Assembly (NCBI GenBank): GCA_045646365.1
Contig: JAZRKP010000083.1
Coordinates: 62,001-126,000, forward strand
DNA: 64,000 bases
Direction: 5' to 3'
From: SIG454 sp045646365
Lineage (GTDB): Bacteria; Bacillota; Clostridia; Monoglobales; Monoglobaceae
Positions 6,625 through 16,788 of this stretch are shown in pieces. The notes beneath the pieces are model-generated. The model had not been told where the DNA came from. It worked only from the letters and a program-made list of their open reading frames with translations, and ran no database searches. The translations under genes were made by a program, and so were the position numbers. Position 1 is the stretch's first letter. Every line of letters begins with the position of its first letter.

Positions 6625-9600
6625 ATGAAAAGAATATTAGCGATGTTGATGGCGTTTTTAATATTTGCATCAGGAGTTTTAACAGTAAGCGGTTACTATG
6701 ATGCACTTTCCAATGCATATAATGACCCAACGGAAAGCATTATCGAATATGAAGCGGAGGACTTTAAATATTCCGGCGGATTTGCGGTTATAGACGATAG
6801 CAGTGCATCAGGCGGAAAGGTTCTTAAAAGCACAAAGAAAGATGCTGTTGCGGAAATTGATGTAACCTTTGAAAAACCTATTGTTGATATGGTTTTGTAT
6901 GCATATCACAAGGCAAAGGATGAAAAATCCAATCTTTCATACATATATATCGACAATATGGATGGAGAACCGATGTATACAACTAACTATAATACGATTG
7001 AGGCAAAACGTGTATGGTATGGAAATGCTTTTGGAAAATATAAGCTTTACATAAGAAGTGTAAGACCCGGGCATATGGTTGATAAGGTTGTTATAAAATA
7101 TAAGACACGAAGTGAAGCTGTGGATTTGTCGGGAGAGTTTCTTCCTGCAAACCCTGATGCGGAGAATCTTGATTTGCCGGAAGTGAAAGAAACAGCTTTA
7201 GGCTCGTATATTTTTGAAGCAGAAAACGGAAAATATAACGATAAAACTTCATTTGTGGAAATTGATGAAGATGCAGCAGGTGGGAAATTCTTTTATTCAA
7301 GTGAAAAAACAAGTGCGGCACCTGCGACCAGAGAAGAAATTGGGTTAAGCTTTAAGTTTAAAATAAATCAAAAGGGGAAATATAATTTCTGGTTGAGGTA
7401 TCACAATCCGGTACAGAAATCCAGTTGGTTTGGAATAGATAATACGGGTTATGCAAACAGTAATGCGGCGGCATCTGTGACATGGACATGGAGAAATCTT
7501 AAAACTTTTAATCTTGATGAAGGTTGGCATACATTAGATATTCAAGGTGAAGTCGCAGGACAGTATATTGACTGTATTGTTCTGACAAATCAGACATGGT
7601 ACACACCGATAGGTAAAGGTGCTTTACCGGGTGAAAAAGTTAAGCCGGACAGTTATCTTGAAACGGCGAGAGAAGCGGCATTAAAGGCAACGAGAATATG
7701 GGTTAACGGCGTAAGAAACCGTACTGATGCTCCCGTTGAATTTGTAAACGGAATGTTGACACTTCCATTTACAAATATGGATATGGGATTGGGTCTTGAA
7801 AGAACAGAAAAAGACGGATACATAATGTTAGCCAGAGGAAGAAATTATGTGAAATTTCAACCGGATTCTAAAATCGCTATTGTAAACGGCAGACAAGTTT
7901 CAATTGGAATGTATCCAAAGCCGATTGGCGGAACATATTATGTTCCCCTCAGTATTTTTAAATCTGCATTCGGACTTGATACGGAATATGACGAGAAGAT
8001 GAATTGCCTTTATATCTTTGATTCTTATGAAGTTAACGCAAGAGAGGCAAAAGAGGGCGAAATAATCGGTCTGAAAAATGGAAAAAGAGATATAAACCTC
8101 AAGATTCCTTATGATAATCCTAATGTTAAAATCCGTGTTTTTGCAAGACAACATGATGAGGACAGAGAGGGGTTTGGTAAGCAGAATTGGTTTGACACAT
8201 TCAAGGATTTGAGTTCAGGTGGATACGATTACAAGTTTTCAGCCGTAGGTTGGGGATATCACTGGTATTCCGATACATGGGTTGAATGTCCGAAACCTTA
8301 TTATCAGGATGGTGCGTTCTACACAAGACGAAGCGACATAAGAGATGACTGGGATTCAAAAACTATTCCGTTTGATGTATTGGTCAGCATAATAGATGAC
8401 GGGAAAGAAGATTTATTTATTGCCCGCAGACTTATGTGTGTTGAAGGCTTTGAAATGATTCAGACTACGGAAGAGTTTAAAACTGATGCCGGAATCAATA
8501 CAGACGGTGAACTTTTAGCCGAGTCCACTTTTGAAAATGTAAGCTATTATATCGATTATGAGCAGGGAAAAGCTAAAAGCTGTGAAATCACATATCGAAA
8601 AGTCGGAGATGTGGAATGGAAAAAAGCTCACACACCTCAACATGATACAAAAACATGGCAATTCAGAGGAAGTATCGTAAAGCTTGAAGAAGGCACGGAA
8701 TATGAAATAAAAGCAGAGCTTTTTGATGAACTTGGCAATATAGTAACGGAGAAAACAACAACCGTAAAAACCAAAACGACAGATGTCCCGATTGCCAAAA
8801 CCATTAAACTGTCTGAAATATATGATGGCGAAGGTCCGCTTCAACTTCAGAACATCAGTGGTACTGAAGATGGTTGGATAAAGATTGATTGTGAAGGACA
8901 GACGATTGATGCAAGTCTTAATGATATAGAAGCGGTTTATATTTCAGAATGTCATTATCTTATATTTGAAAACGCTGTAATTTTAGGCGGTAGAAGAAGT
9001 GGTATCAGCGTAGTAAACAATTCTACAAATATTCATATAAGAAAATGCGATATTTCAGGCTGGGGACCCGGTGATGGCGTTTATGACCCATACATGGGAT
9101 TATATTATGTAAATGGTTTTGTAGGAAACTATATGGCAGCGGTGCATCTTATGAACGGAATAGAGGATATTCTGGTTGAACGATGTTATATCCATGATGC
9201 TAATATGAGAACAAATCCGTGGCGTCGCCCTGACGGAAAAGATAATCATCCTTGCGGTTCTTCGGGAATTTATGTTGGTGCAAGGGGTGGAATTGTTATA
9301 AGATACAACGACATTATCGGAAGCGATAAGCATAGATTTAACGACTGTATAGAAGGTTGGTTGAATTCACAGTTAATAGAGTCCAGTGTGAGAAAAAATT
9401 CTGATATATACGGAAATATGTTCTATTGCGGTCAGGATGACACAATGGAGCTTGATGGACCTATGATGAATGCCCGTGTTTATGAAAACAGAATGGAACA
9501 GACTCTTTGTGGAATATCGACCGCAAGAACAACTGTCGGACCTGCATACCTTTTCTATAATCTTATAACCAATCTCGGAACAGAGCAGGATACTGACAGA

Positions 9601-10386
9601 GTTGGTATGCCAATCAAAATGGGCGGAACAGGCCCTGACGGATATTCGGGCAAGGTGTTTATGTTTAATAACACTATGGATAATGAAGGTATGAGAGGCC
9701 CATATAATTCTAATGGTGTATGGCCGACCGAGATGAAAAACAATTTTGTTAATGCTGCAAACGGTAAGCAGACCGCAGTCGGAAATTCCAATGCGACAAA
9801 TGATATGGAAAGGTTTGATATTGACTATAACTTGATTATCGGTCCTGTAAAACTCGGGAAAAAGACGGAGAATATGGAACACAATATCCTGTATACCAAA
9901 AAAGATGTATTACCACAGTTTGAAGACAGAAGTATATACAACTTTAATTTACCCGAGAATCATCCGGCAGTAAATGCAGGACAGTGGCTTGACGGGTTCA
10001 GTGAACACTATGTTACAGACGGCAAACCCGATATAGGTGCTTTTGAGAAGGATAACAGTTTAAAAATGCTTCCAAACAGACCTATTGATATGTGGGCGGA
10101 TAAATACCGCGTGGATATCGCAACAGGCAAAGAGGCGGAGATTACATTCTATGTAGGCGATGTTCCTGAAGGAAAGAAATACAAACTTGACAAGAATAAA
10201 GACTATACATGGTTTGAAATCTTATCTCCAATCACAGGTGAGCTTAAACCGAACTCAACAATAACGGTTAAAATCAAAGTGGATTTAACAGGCTATGAAT
10301 TCCACGAAGGAAATGGAATGTTAATGCTCAGAACAGAAGACGGATTTTCAGTTCCTGTAACCGTTTTTGGTTATTTTCCACAGTAA
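6625..10386 (+). CDS. Large secreted protein: CBM-like domains, stalk domain, parallel beta-helix
   Basis: 1253-residue exported protein. The signal peptide covers about 1-24. Two beta-rich repeats start with YEAEDFKYSGG and IFEAENGKYND, the usual opening of CBM6/CBM35-type sugar-binding modules. A segment at about 355-475 resembles the copper-amine-oxidase-like stalk domain (INGRxxxI...YVPLSIFKSAFG). A fibronectin-III-like domain follows, then a right-handed parallel beta-helix (about 725-1125) and a short C-terminal beta domain. The beta-helix suggests a polysaccharide lyase or related pectin-active enzyme, but I cannot assign a family. Conserved acidic clusters RFNDCIE and DDTMELDG are shared with the paralog at 14372-16771. 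GGGAG sits 9 nt before the ATG at 6625; the ATG at 6616 is too close to it. First gene of the operon. Confidence 0.8.
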   Translation: MKRILAMLMAFLIFASGVLTVSGYYDALSNAYNDPTESIIEYEAEDFKYSGGFAVIDDSSASGGKVLKSTKKDAVAEIDVTFEKPIVDMVLYAYHKAKDEKSNLSYIYIDNMDGEPMYTTNYNTIEAKRVWYGNAFGKYKLYIRSVRPGHMVDKVVIKYKTRSEAVDLSGEFLPANPDAENLDLPEVKETALGSYIFEAENGKYNDKTSFVEIDEDAAGGKFFYSSEKTSAAPATREEIGLSFKFKINQKGKYNFWLRYHNPVQKSSWFGIDNTGYANSNAAASVTWTWRNLKTFNLDEGWHTLDIQGEVAGQYIDCIVLTNQTWYTPIGKGALPGEKVKPDSYLETAREAALKATRIWVNGVRNRTDAPVEFVNGMLTLPFTNMDMGLGLERTEKDGYIMLARGRNYVKFQPDSKIAIVNGRQVSIGMYPKPIGGTYYVPLSIFKSAFGLDTEYDEKMNCLYIFDSYEVNAREAKEGEIIGLKNGKRDINLKIPYDNPNVKIRVFARQHDEDREGFGKQNWFDTFKDLSSGGYDYKFSAVGWGYHWYSDTWVECPKPYYQDGAFYTRRSDIRDDWDSKTIPFDVLVSIIDDGKEDLFIARRLMCVEGFEMIQTTEEFKTDAGINTDGELLAESTFENVSYYIDYEQGKAKSCEITYRKVGDVEWKKAHTPQHDTKTWQFRGSIVKLEEGTEYEIKAELFDELGNIVTEKTTTVKTKTTDVPIAKTIKLSEIYDGEGPLQLQNISGTEDGWIKIDCEGQTIDASLNDIEAVYISECHYLIFENAVILGGRRSGISVVNNSTNIHIRKCDISGWGPGDGVYDPYMGLYYVNGFVGNYMAAVHLMNGIEDILVERCYIHDANMRTNPWRRPDGKDNHPCGSSGIYVGARGGIVIRYNDIIGSDKHRFNDCIEGWLNSQLIESSVRKNSDIYGNMFYCGQDDTMELDGPMMNARVYENRMEQTLCGISTARTTVGPAYLFYNLITNLGTEQDTDRVGMPIKMGGTGPDGYSGKVFMFNNTMDNEGMRGPYNSNGVWPTEMKNNFVNAANGKQTAVGNSNATNDMERFDIDYNLIIGPVKLGKKTENMEHNILYTKKDVLPQFEDRSIYNFNLPENHPAVNAGQWLDGFSEHYVTDGKPDIGAFEKDNSLKMLPNRPIDMWADKYRVDIATGKEAEITFYVGDVPEGKKYKLDKNKDYTWFEILSPITGELKPNSTITVKIKVDLTGYEFHEGNGMLMLRTEDGFSVPVTVFGYFPQ

Positions 10387-10426
10387 ATAATTAAAAAATA
10401 AATATAAATTAAAGGAGACGAAAAAG

Positions 10427-13400
10427 ATGAAAAAAGTATTAAACAAAAGTTTGGCATTATTGATAGTTGTGTCGATGATGCTCGGTATGTTTGGCGGAAT
10501 AAGCGTGTTTGCAGCTGCTTCAAATGCTGCATATGCTAAAGCAGATTTTGATAATGCAAATTCCGCTGAAGGTGTATATGATGGGATGACATTTGCTCAT
10601 GTTTCCAAGGCAAAGAACGGATTTTTAAGTCTTGAAACAAGCAAAATTCCGTATTATGGGAAAATGCTCAAATATGAGCAGGAAAGTGGATCTGAAAATC
10701 AGGTTATGACTTTCATACTTGATACACCGATTCCTGTGGGAGAAACAACTGAAGAAAACAGATATATGGAGTTTTCCTATGATGTGAAGCTTGAAAATAG
10801 TTCGACGGGTGTATATGTTGGCTTTGGTGAGAACGCATATCGTTTGAATTTTGATGCAAAAGGAAATTTTGTTCCGGTTGTGGATAGCGTTTATGGCCCT
10901 GACAGCGTTGGAACTGCACCATCAGGAAACAATGGCGTGTTCAACAACATAAGAGTTAAGGTTGACTTATATAACAGAAAAATAGTGGCTATATATGCAG
11001 ATGATACGCCTATACCGATTTCACCGATTCCGTGTGCAAGTGAAACATTTGAAGCTATTGAAAAGTTGATAATATATATTGCAAAACCAAAAGAGGTTGA
11101 TACATTATATTTAGATAATGTTACTGTTGTTACTTATAAATCAACTGACGGAACATCTCCTGTTGCCAATAAATCTGCTCTTCGTTCAAAGCTTAATGAG
11201 TTTACGGGAATAAGCTTAAACGGAAGCGCAAAGGTTACATTTGACAATGCGGTTGAACTTGCTAAAAATCCATTGGCAACACAAACAGATGTTGACAATG
11301 CTGTTGCTTCTTTATCAGGTATCAGCACAACAGGATGGCCTGATGTTGTAGTATCTGAAGGCTTTGACAGTGGACTTGGAACGGTTTATGACGATTTCAC
11401 AATTACATATAATAGCTATTCAAGACAGGGAACACCAAAGGTAATCACAGATGTAAATCCGATTTATGGTAATTGGTATGCATTCGCCCAGAAAGAGGGA
11501 CTTGATAAAGCCGGTGCGGTGAACTTTGTATTAAATAATCCTGTTGATTATTCTGAAAATGCAAATAAGAAGTATGTTGAATTTACATTTGATTTAAAAA
11601 CAGACTTAAGAGGCACAACACAGCAGGTTCGTCTTTTAGAAGGCTCAACAGTTGCATCACATATAAATATTGGGGAAAAAGAGATAAGAATCGGAACAGC
11701 TTATGCAGATACAATAGTTTGTACTTATGCAAATAACGGTCTTGCTGACGGATATAACAAAAATGTTAAAGTTATTCTTGACCTTGAAAATAAGGTTGTT
11801 AAGGCGCTCTATGTTGATGATGTAAGACTTAAAGCTGATACAACAGGCGAATATTTAACAGGGGTTCCAATGGGAACAGCAACAACGATAAATACTATCG
11901 AATATCGCTGGGGATCGAATAAGCATGGTGAGGGTCCTAACGGATATACATTTGCAGTTGATAATGTTGAACTTGTAACATATACAAGCAATGATGGAAC
12001 ATCGCCAATCGGCTTAAAGAAAACTCTTCGTGACAAAATTGGTCAGGTTTATGAATATGCTTTCAGCAGTGCTGACCAGGTTAAATATAATAATGCGTTA
12101 GCAGTAGCTAAAAATCCAGTTGCGACAACAGAGGAAGTTGCAAACGCTTTGGCATCGCTTAATACTGTTAAATTAACAAATGCAAAGGTTTTCGCATCTG
12201 AAGATTTTGAAACAGGCGCGGATGGTGTTTATGCAGACTTTGACTATAAGACAACTTACAACAATAATGCTGCGGCAACTGAAACAATTTTCACAGCAAA
12301 CGATGCAAATCCAATCCTTAACAAAATGTTTGGACTTATGCATGGTGCACAGAGCGGAGATAAATCTACTATAAAGAGCATGTATCCTGTTGCAAACTTC
12401 ACATTAAAAAACACTCCAACTTTTGAAGGTGCAAAGGAAGGGGATTTTGCGGAAGTAGCATTTGATGTAAAGGTAAGTGCAACCGGTTCAACGACATTTG
12501 CCGCTATAGTCCGTGATGAAAACAGTCAGGAAATTGCAAGAATTAATATTGGTAAAGATATGGCAAGAGTTGGTTATGCTTATACAGAAGATTATGCAAG
12601 AATTGGTTTATACAATACAATAGGTCTTGAAGATTCATTTGATAAAAATGTAAAACTTGTTTTCGACCTTTACAATAAAGATTTGGAAGCAGTATATATA
12701 AACGGCGTAAGACTCTTGGACAGAACAGAGTCACATAGCACGATAGCAAATGTAGCTCTTAATCCGGATGCAGGAACGAAGATTTCGAAGTTAACATTTA
12801 ACTGGAGTGACGGCTCTGATACAACAACTTCAACAGGTTATACATTTGCATTGGATAACTTAAGAATTATGACATATTCAGGTAAAACCCCTGAGGCTAA
12901 TAAAGCAGCTTTGTTAAAAGCAATAAACACAAGATATGAAGTTTCAGATAGCGTTGTTTTAATCAATGCGAAAAAAGTATATAACGACCTTTTTGCAACA
13001 CAGGAAGAAGTTGACGCAGCAGTTGAAGCATTAGCAGGGTTAAACACATATCTTTCGGAGATAGTTGCTCCGCAAAAGGATATTTACACAGATTCACTTA
13101 TAAAGCCTGATTTTTCAGCAGATGGCATAACAGTAACTTGCACATCTGTGCCTGAAGGCTATATTGATGGCAACTTAAAGGTTACACAGCCAACAGATGA
13201 AAGCGTTGATGTTGCACTTACATATACACTTTCAAGAGATGGAGAATCTGTTTCAAAGACATATAATGTGACAGTTCACCCAAGAGCTTCGGTGGAAATC
13301 AATGAAGCAAGATTTGAAGATGCTGACGGAAATGTAGTTTATGGTCCTGTGGACGGCGGAAAATTAAAGAGCGTTGTACTTAAGAAGAACACAGCAAATA

Positions 13401-14272
13401 ATAATGCGATATTCTATGCGGCAGTTTATGAAAACGGTATCCTTAAGAATACAAAAGCTATTCCTGTAACAAATGAAACACATACACTTGATTTAGCCGT
13501 AAATACAAATAGTGTGATAAAATACTTCGTTTGGGAAAATGACACATATGAGCCACTCCAGAATGTTAGAGAAGTATTACCTGAAAATCCAACAATTCAC
13601 ATTATCGCAGACTCAATTTATGCAGACTATACTCTTGATGCATACAAAGGAAGTCAGCCTGACTATGGTATTGGACAGGCGTTGAGCGTTATTTTGGCAG
13701 AAACCAATATAAATGTCAACAACAAGGCTGTTCCTGGTTCAAGAACAGACACATGGTATTCACAAGGCAGAATGGATAATCTTTTAGCTGATATAAAGCA
13801 AGGTGATTATGTTATAATTTCTCTTTGTCATAATGACCAGAAGCATATGGATGTAAACACTTTTAAAGCAAACCTTATAAGAGTTGCAAACGAGTTTAAA
13901 GAACAAGGTGCTATTCCGTTATTTGTAACTGCAATACCGAGATACACATGGAACAGTAAAGGTGAATTAAATTATTCTCATATACGCGAGGATGTAAGCA
14001 CAGGCGAGGATGTGGATTTTGTTCAGGCAGTTATTGATACTGCTTCAGCTTTAAATGCTCCGTTAATTGATATGCACGCTCATTTGAGAGAAGTATATAC
14101 AGCAGAGGGAACAACACAGACAACTTATGAACATTGGTATTCATTAAAAGATGGCGAAGAGTTAGACAGAACTCACCTTTCAGAAGAAGGCGCAATGTAC
14201 TGTGCTAACTGGCTTATCGGTCAGCTTAAGGAAATGGAGTTCCCATTTGTTAAGGACCTTGCAGATGAATGA
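10427..14272 (+). CDS. Secreted SGNH hydrolase, rhamnogalacturonan acetylesterase-like (CE12), with LamG-like repeats
   Basis: 1281 residues up to a TGA. The signal peptide is about 1-31. Three repeats follow (about 32-300, 303-580, 585-870), each a concanavalin/laminin-G-like sandwich plus a short helical FIVAR-like piece containing KNP.AT...V..A...L. Beta domains come next (about 875-1050). The SGNH fold covers about 1052-1281: IIADSIYADY (block I), NKAVPGSRTDTW (block II), SLCHNDQ (block III) and DRTHLSEEGA (block V, Asp-His). Rhamnogalacturonan acetylesterases of this type remove acetyl esters from galacturonate in RG-I. The usual GDS and GHND glycines are replaced (ADS, CHND), so activity needs testing. 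The reading frame continues past the TGA into the next beta-helix protein. Confidence 0.78.
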   Translation: MKKVLNKSLALLIVVSMMLGMFGGISVFAAASNAAYAKADFDNANSAEGVYDGMTFAHVSKAKNGFLSLETSKIPYYGKMLKYEQESGSENQVMTFILDTPIPVGETTEENRYMEFSYDVKLENSSTGVYVGFGENAYRLNFDAKGNFVPVVDSVYGPDSVGTAPSGNNGVFNNIRVKVDLYNRKIVAIYADDTPIPISPIPCASETFEAIEKLIIYIAKPKEVDTLYLDNVTVVTYKSTDGTSPVANKSALRSKLNEFTGISLNGSAKVTFDNAVELAKNPLATQTDVDNAVASLSGISTTGWPDVVVSEGFDSGLGTVYDDFTITYNSYSRQGTPKVITDVNPIYGNWYAFAQKEGLDKAGAVNFVLNNPVDYSENANKKYVEFTFDLKTDLRGTTQQVRLLEGSTVASHINIGEKEIRIGTAYADTIVCTYANNGLADGYNKNVKVILDLENKVVKALYVDDVRLKADTTGEYLTGVPMGTATTINTIEYRWGSNKHGEGPNGYTFAVDNVELVTYTSNDGTSPIGLKKTLRDKIGQVYEYAFSSADQVKYNNALAVAKNPVATTEEVANALASLNTVKLTNAKVFASEDFETGADGVYADFDYKTTYNNNAAATETIFTANDANPILNKMFGLMHGAQSGDKSTIKSMYPVANFTLKNTPTFEGAKEGDFAEVAFDVKVSATGSTTFAAIVRDENSQEIARINIGKDMARVGYAYTEDYARIGLYNTIGLEDSFDKNVKLVFDLYNKDLEAVYINGVRLLDRTESHSTIANVALNPDAGTKISKLTFNWSDGSDTTTSTGYTFALDNLRIMTYSGKTPEANKAALLKAINTRYEVSDSVVLINAKKVYNDLFATQEEVDAAVEALAGLNTYLSEIVAPQKDIYTDSLIKPDFSADGITVTCTSVPEGYIDGNLKVTQPTDESVDVALTYTLSRDGESVSKTYNVTVHPRASVEINEARFEDADGNVVYGPVDGGKLKSVVLKKNTANNNAIFYAAVYENGILKNTKAIPVTNETHTLDLAVNTNSVIKYFVWENDTYEPLQNVREVLPENPTIHIIADSIYADYTLDAYKGSQPDYGIGQALSVILAETNINVNNKAVPGSRTDTWYSQGRMDNLLADIKQGDYVIISLCHNDQKHMDVNTFKANLIRVANEFKEQGAIPLFVTAIPRYTWNSKGELNYSHIREDVSTGEDVDFVQAVIDTASALNAPLIDMHAHLREVYTAEGTTQTTYEHWYSLKDGEELDRTHLSEEGAMYCANWLIGQLKEMEFPFVKDLADE
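14270..14272 (+). other. In-frame TGA between acetylesterase and beta-helix parts
   Basis: Context GAT GAA TGA AGG GCA. A single G-to-A change from TGG would explain it. No convincing SECIS-like stem-loop follows; only a 4-bp GTTA/TAAC pair was seen shortly downstream. Confidence 0.7.
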
Positions 14273-14371
14273 AGGGCAGTTACCATTGATAACACATTAA
14301 TATCTCTTGATACTAATGTTATAATCAATGGTGAAGACATAATTGTCCCGGCAAAAAATATTTTAAATAAT

Positions 14372-16771
14372 ATGGACATGGAACTCACATATAGCGGTGA
14401 TAAATTCACCGCTATGCGTGAAGATGGTGCATATATGGAAGTAACCTTAGGCGAAAGTGAAATGGTAGCAAATGGCGAAACCTATACTATTTCAAAGCCA
14501 TATCTATATCAGGATGCGGTTTTGATGGTTTCTTTTGATGCCATAAAAAATGCCTTTGGCTCAACTATCACAAATGTTGATACGGACAATAAAAAGCTTG
14601 ACATAAAAAGTAATTATACAAAACCTCAATATATAACAAGTTCTTGGTGGTGGAATTGGAACACTAAATTCACAGCAGGACACGACAGTATTTCTTATGA
14701 AATTAACCTGCCTGAAACTGCCGATGTTAAAGTGCTTTATAAACTTACAAGTGATACATACTGGAATGTGGATAAGGAAGAAATGCTTTATTATCGCAGC
14801 GCTCCAGCACCGAAATACGAAAACGGCAAATGGAAAGGTGCGTTTTCGACAAGCTTAAGCGATAAATATTACGGTGTTAAAATAATTGCCGACGGCAAGA
14901 TTTATTTAAAAACACAGGCAGCAAAAACTATTAAAAGAGACGAACATACATATTCTGATTTTGTTGAGGCACAGACAAGTGGATTGAATTTAGTTCCGAC
15001 TTATGAATGTGTAAGCTATTACTACGAAAGTGATGCGGATGATGTAAATGTATACTATAAGAAAGCTTCTGATACAGAATGGGAAAATGCTTATAAACCT
15101 TACAAGGACATAAATGCGGATTCTTTGCAATTTAGGGGCAGTATAGTAAATTTAACAAGCGGAACAGAGTATGAGGTTAAAATAGAAGAACTTTCGGCAA
15201 GCGGTGAAGTTATAAACGAACATAGTGAAAGGTTTACAACTTGGTCAGAGAATCCGACTATTGCAAGAACAATATCTCTGAGCGAGATATATGACGGCGG
15301 AAGTCTTTTAATCCAGGATGTTCAGGGAAGACCTGATGGCTGGATTAAAATTGAAGGTGATGATGATACTCCGGTTATTGCAGACGGAAACATACACGAT
15401 GCAGTTTTATTTGATAATTGCAGATATGTTATTTTTGAGAATGTTACTGTTATCGGAGGTTCAAGAAACGGAATCAATATGACGGATTCCTGTAATAATA
15501 TCAGAATCATAAACTGTGACATTTCCGGTTGGGGCAGAAAAGGATTGTTCTATCCTTACGAAGGACTTTATAAAATAGACGGAGATATACCAAACTACAC
15601 AGCGGCAATACGCCTTCATTATGCAGATTCTGTAACGGTCGAAAGATGCTATATTCATGACCCGAAAGGAAGTGCAAACCTTTGGGATGGAGAACATTAT
15701 AGTAGTGTTCATCCTAACGGACCATGCGGAATTTATTATCTTGACAGTAATGCTTTGGTTATAAGATATAATGACTTTGTTGGAAATGATGAACATTTAT
15801 TTAATGATGCTATAGAATCGGCAGGAAATTCGTTAATTGGTGGCGGTGTAGGTAAGAATGCAGATATATACGGCAATTATTTTGCAAACGGCGCAGATGA
15901 TGCAACAGAACTTGACGGTTCTCAGATGAATGTAAGATACTTCAAAAACCGTATAGAGAATTTCCTTTGCGGTGTGAGCACGGCTTCAAATACTGTCGGA
16001 CCGTCATATATTTATCAGAATCAGATAAGCAAACTGAATGAGAGCAAAAGTTATTCAGGTGGCGGAATAAAAGCCGGAGGTAGCGGAGATGGTGGTTTTG
16101 CCGGAAAAATGTTCATTTTTAATAATACCATAGATGTATATGGTTATGGTATTACAAATGTTGGCGGAGAATACCATATTGAAAGCCGAAACAATGTTAT
16201 ACAAGCAGAAACAAGAGAGGCGATAAGCTTTAAGTATACTGCCAATGACCAGGACAGCATCGACTATGATATGGTTTACAGAACAACAAATATTCCTTCC
16301 ACTATAACAGGTAAGCATATAAAATATGCACAGCCTTTATATGCTAATGAAGATGGCGGAGATTTGAGGTTAGTTGAAGGCAGTATCGGAACTAATATGG
16401 CAACAACACTTCCGAATTTTGGCGAGTTTAATGAGGTTGGAGCGTACGGAAATAAAAATATCTCATTTATGCCACACAGACCAATAAATGCATATGCAGA
16501 TAAATACAGAGTTATGCTTAATGAAAATGAAACAACAACAGTAAGTGTGACATTTGAAAATCCTGATGACATTCAGGGCTTGAAAATCAATAAAACTGGT
16601 GACTGGATTATAGTTAACGATTTGTCAATAAATGAAGAAGATTTAACGGTTACTGTGGAAATCGGAACGAATGCAACCTTGTGTAAAAACAGCGAATGTT
16701 TTGGTGCTGTAATGATTGAACTTGCAAATGGATACAGTATCCCTGTTTGGGTTGGAATGAATTTAAACTAA
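14372..16771 (+). CDS. Parallel beta-helix protein, 3' part of the interrupted gene
   Basis: 799 residues counted from the first ATG, but homology starts earlier, at about 14276. Order: copper-amine-oxidase-like stalk domain (YTISKPYLYQDAVLMVSFDA), a beta module, a fibronectin-III-like domain (SADDVNVYYKKASDTEW region), a right-handed beta-helix (about 300-640) and a C-terminal beta domain (HRPINAYADKYRV). It is a clear paralog of the protein at 6625-10386, with shared landmarks CDISGWG, VERCYIHD, NDAIE and DDATELDG, and probably acts on the same class of pectic polymer. It has no signal peptide and no Shine-Dalgarno at 14372. It would be exported only if made as one chain with the preceding acetylesterase. 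The annotated start is therefore doubtful. Confidence 0.7.
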   Translation: MDMELTYSGDKFTAMREDGAYMEVTLGESEMVANGETYTISKPYLYQDAVLMVSFDAIKNAFGSTITNVDTDNKKLDIKSNYTKPQYITSSWWWNWNTKFTAGHDSISYEINLPETADVKVLYKLTSDTYWNVDKEEMLYYRSAPAPKYENGKWKGAFSTSLSDKYYGVKIIADGKIYLKTQAAKTIKRDEHTYSDFVEAQTSGLNLVPTYECVSYYYESDADDVNVYYKKASDTEWENAYKPYKDINADSLQFRGSIVNLTSGTEYEVKIEELSASGEVINEHSERFTTWSENPTIARTISLSEIYDGGSLLIQDVQGRPDGWIKIEGDDDTPVIADGNIHDAVLFDNCRYVIFENVTVIGGSRNGINMTDSCNNIRIINCDISGWGRKGLFYPYEGLYKIDGDIPNYTAAIRLHYADSVTVERCYIHDPKGSANLWDGEHYSSVHPNGPCGIYYLDSNALVIRYNDFVGNDEHLFNDAIESAGNSLIGGGVGKNADIYGNYFANGADDATELDGSQMNVRYFKNRIENFLCGVSTASNTVGPSYIYQNQISKLNESKSYSGGGIKAGGSGDGGFAGKMFIFNNTIDVYGYGITNVGGEYHIESRNNVIQAETREAISFKYTANDQDSIDYDMVYRTTNIPSTITGKHIKYAQPLYANEDGGDLRLVEGSIGTNMATTLPNFGEFNEVGAYGNKNISFMPHRPINAYADKYRVMLNENETTTVSVTFENPDDIQGLKINKTGDWIIVNDLSINEEDLTVTVEIGTNATLCKNSECFGAVMIELANGYSIPVWVGMNLN

Positions 16772-16788
16772 TTGGAGGATGTTATAAA

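Larger units (their letters stand above)
10427..16771 (+). pseudogene. Possible single 2.1-kb-codon gene interrupted by in-frame TGA (acetylesterase + beta-helix)
   Basis: The acetylesterase frame (10427-14272) and the beta-helix frame (14372-16771) are in the same register, with no other stop between 14273 and 16769. The 33 codons between the TGA and the first ATG translate to protein-like sequence (AVTIDNTLISL, VIINGEDIIVPAKNIL). This aligns with the start of the stalk domain in the paralog at 6625-10386. The beta-helix half has no signal peptide and no ribosome site at 14372. Together this implies one ancestral secreted protein of about 2114 residues. The TGA may be a nonsense mutation, a sequencing or assembly error, or a read-through/recoded codon. 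All other genes here end normally and use TGG for Trp. Confidence 0.6.

Noticed and set aside
14270..14330. Selenocysteine or genetic-code change at the TGA
   Set aside because: No SECIS-like stem-loop with a proper loop follows, there is no Cys/Sec context, and other genes in the window use TGA as a normal stop and TGG for Trp.
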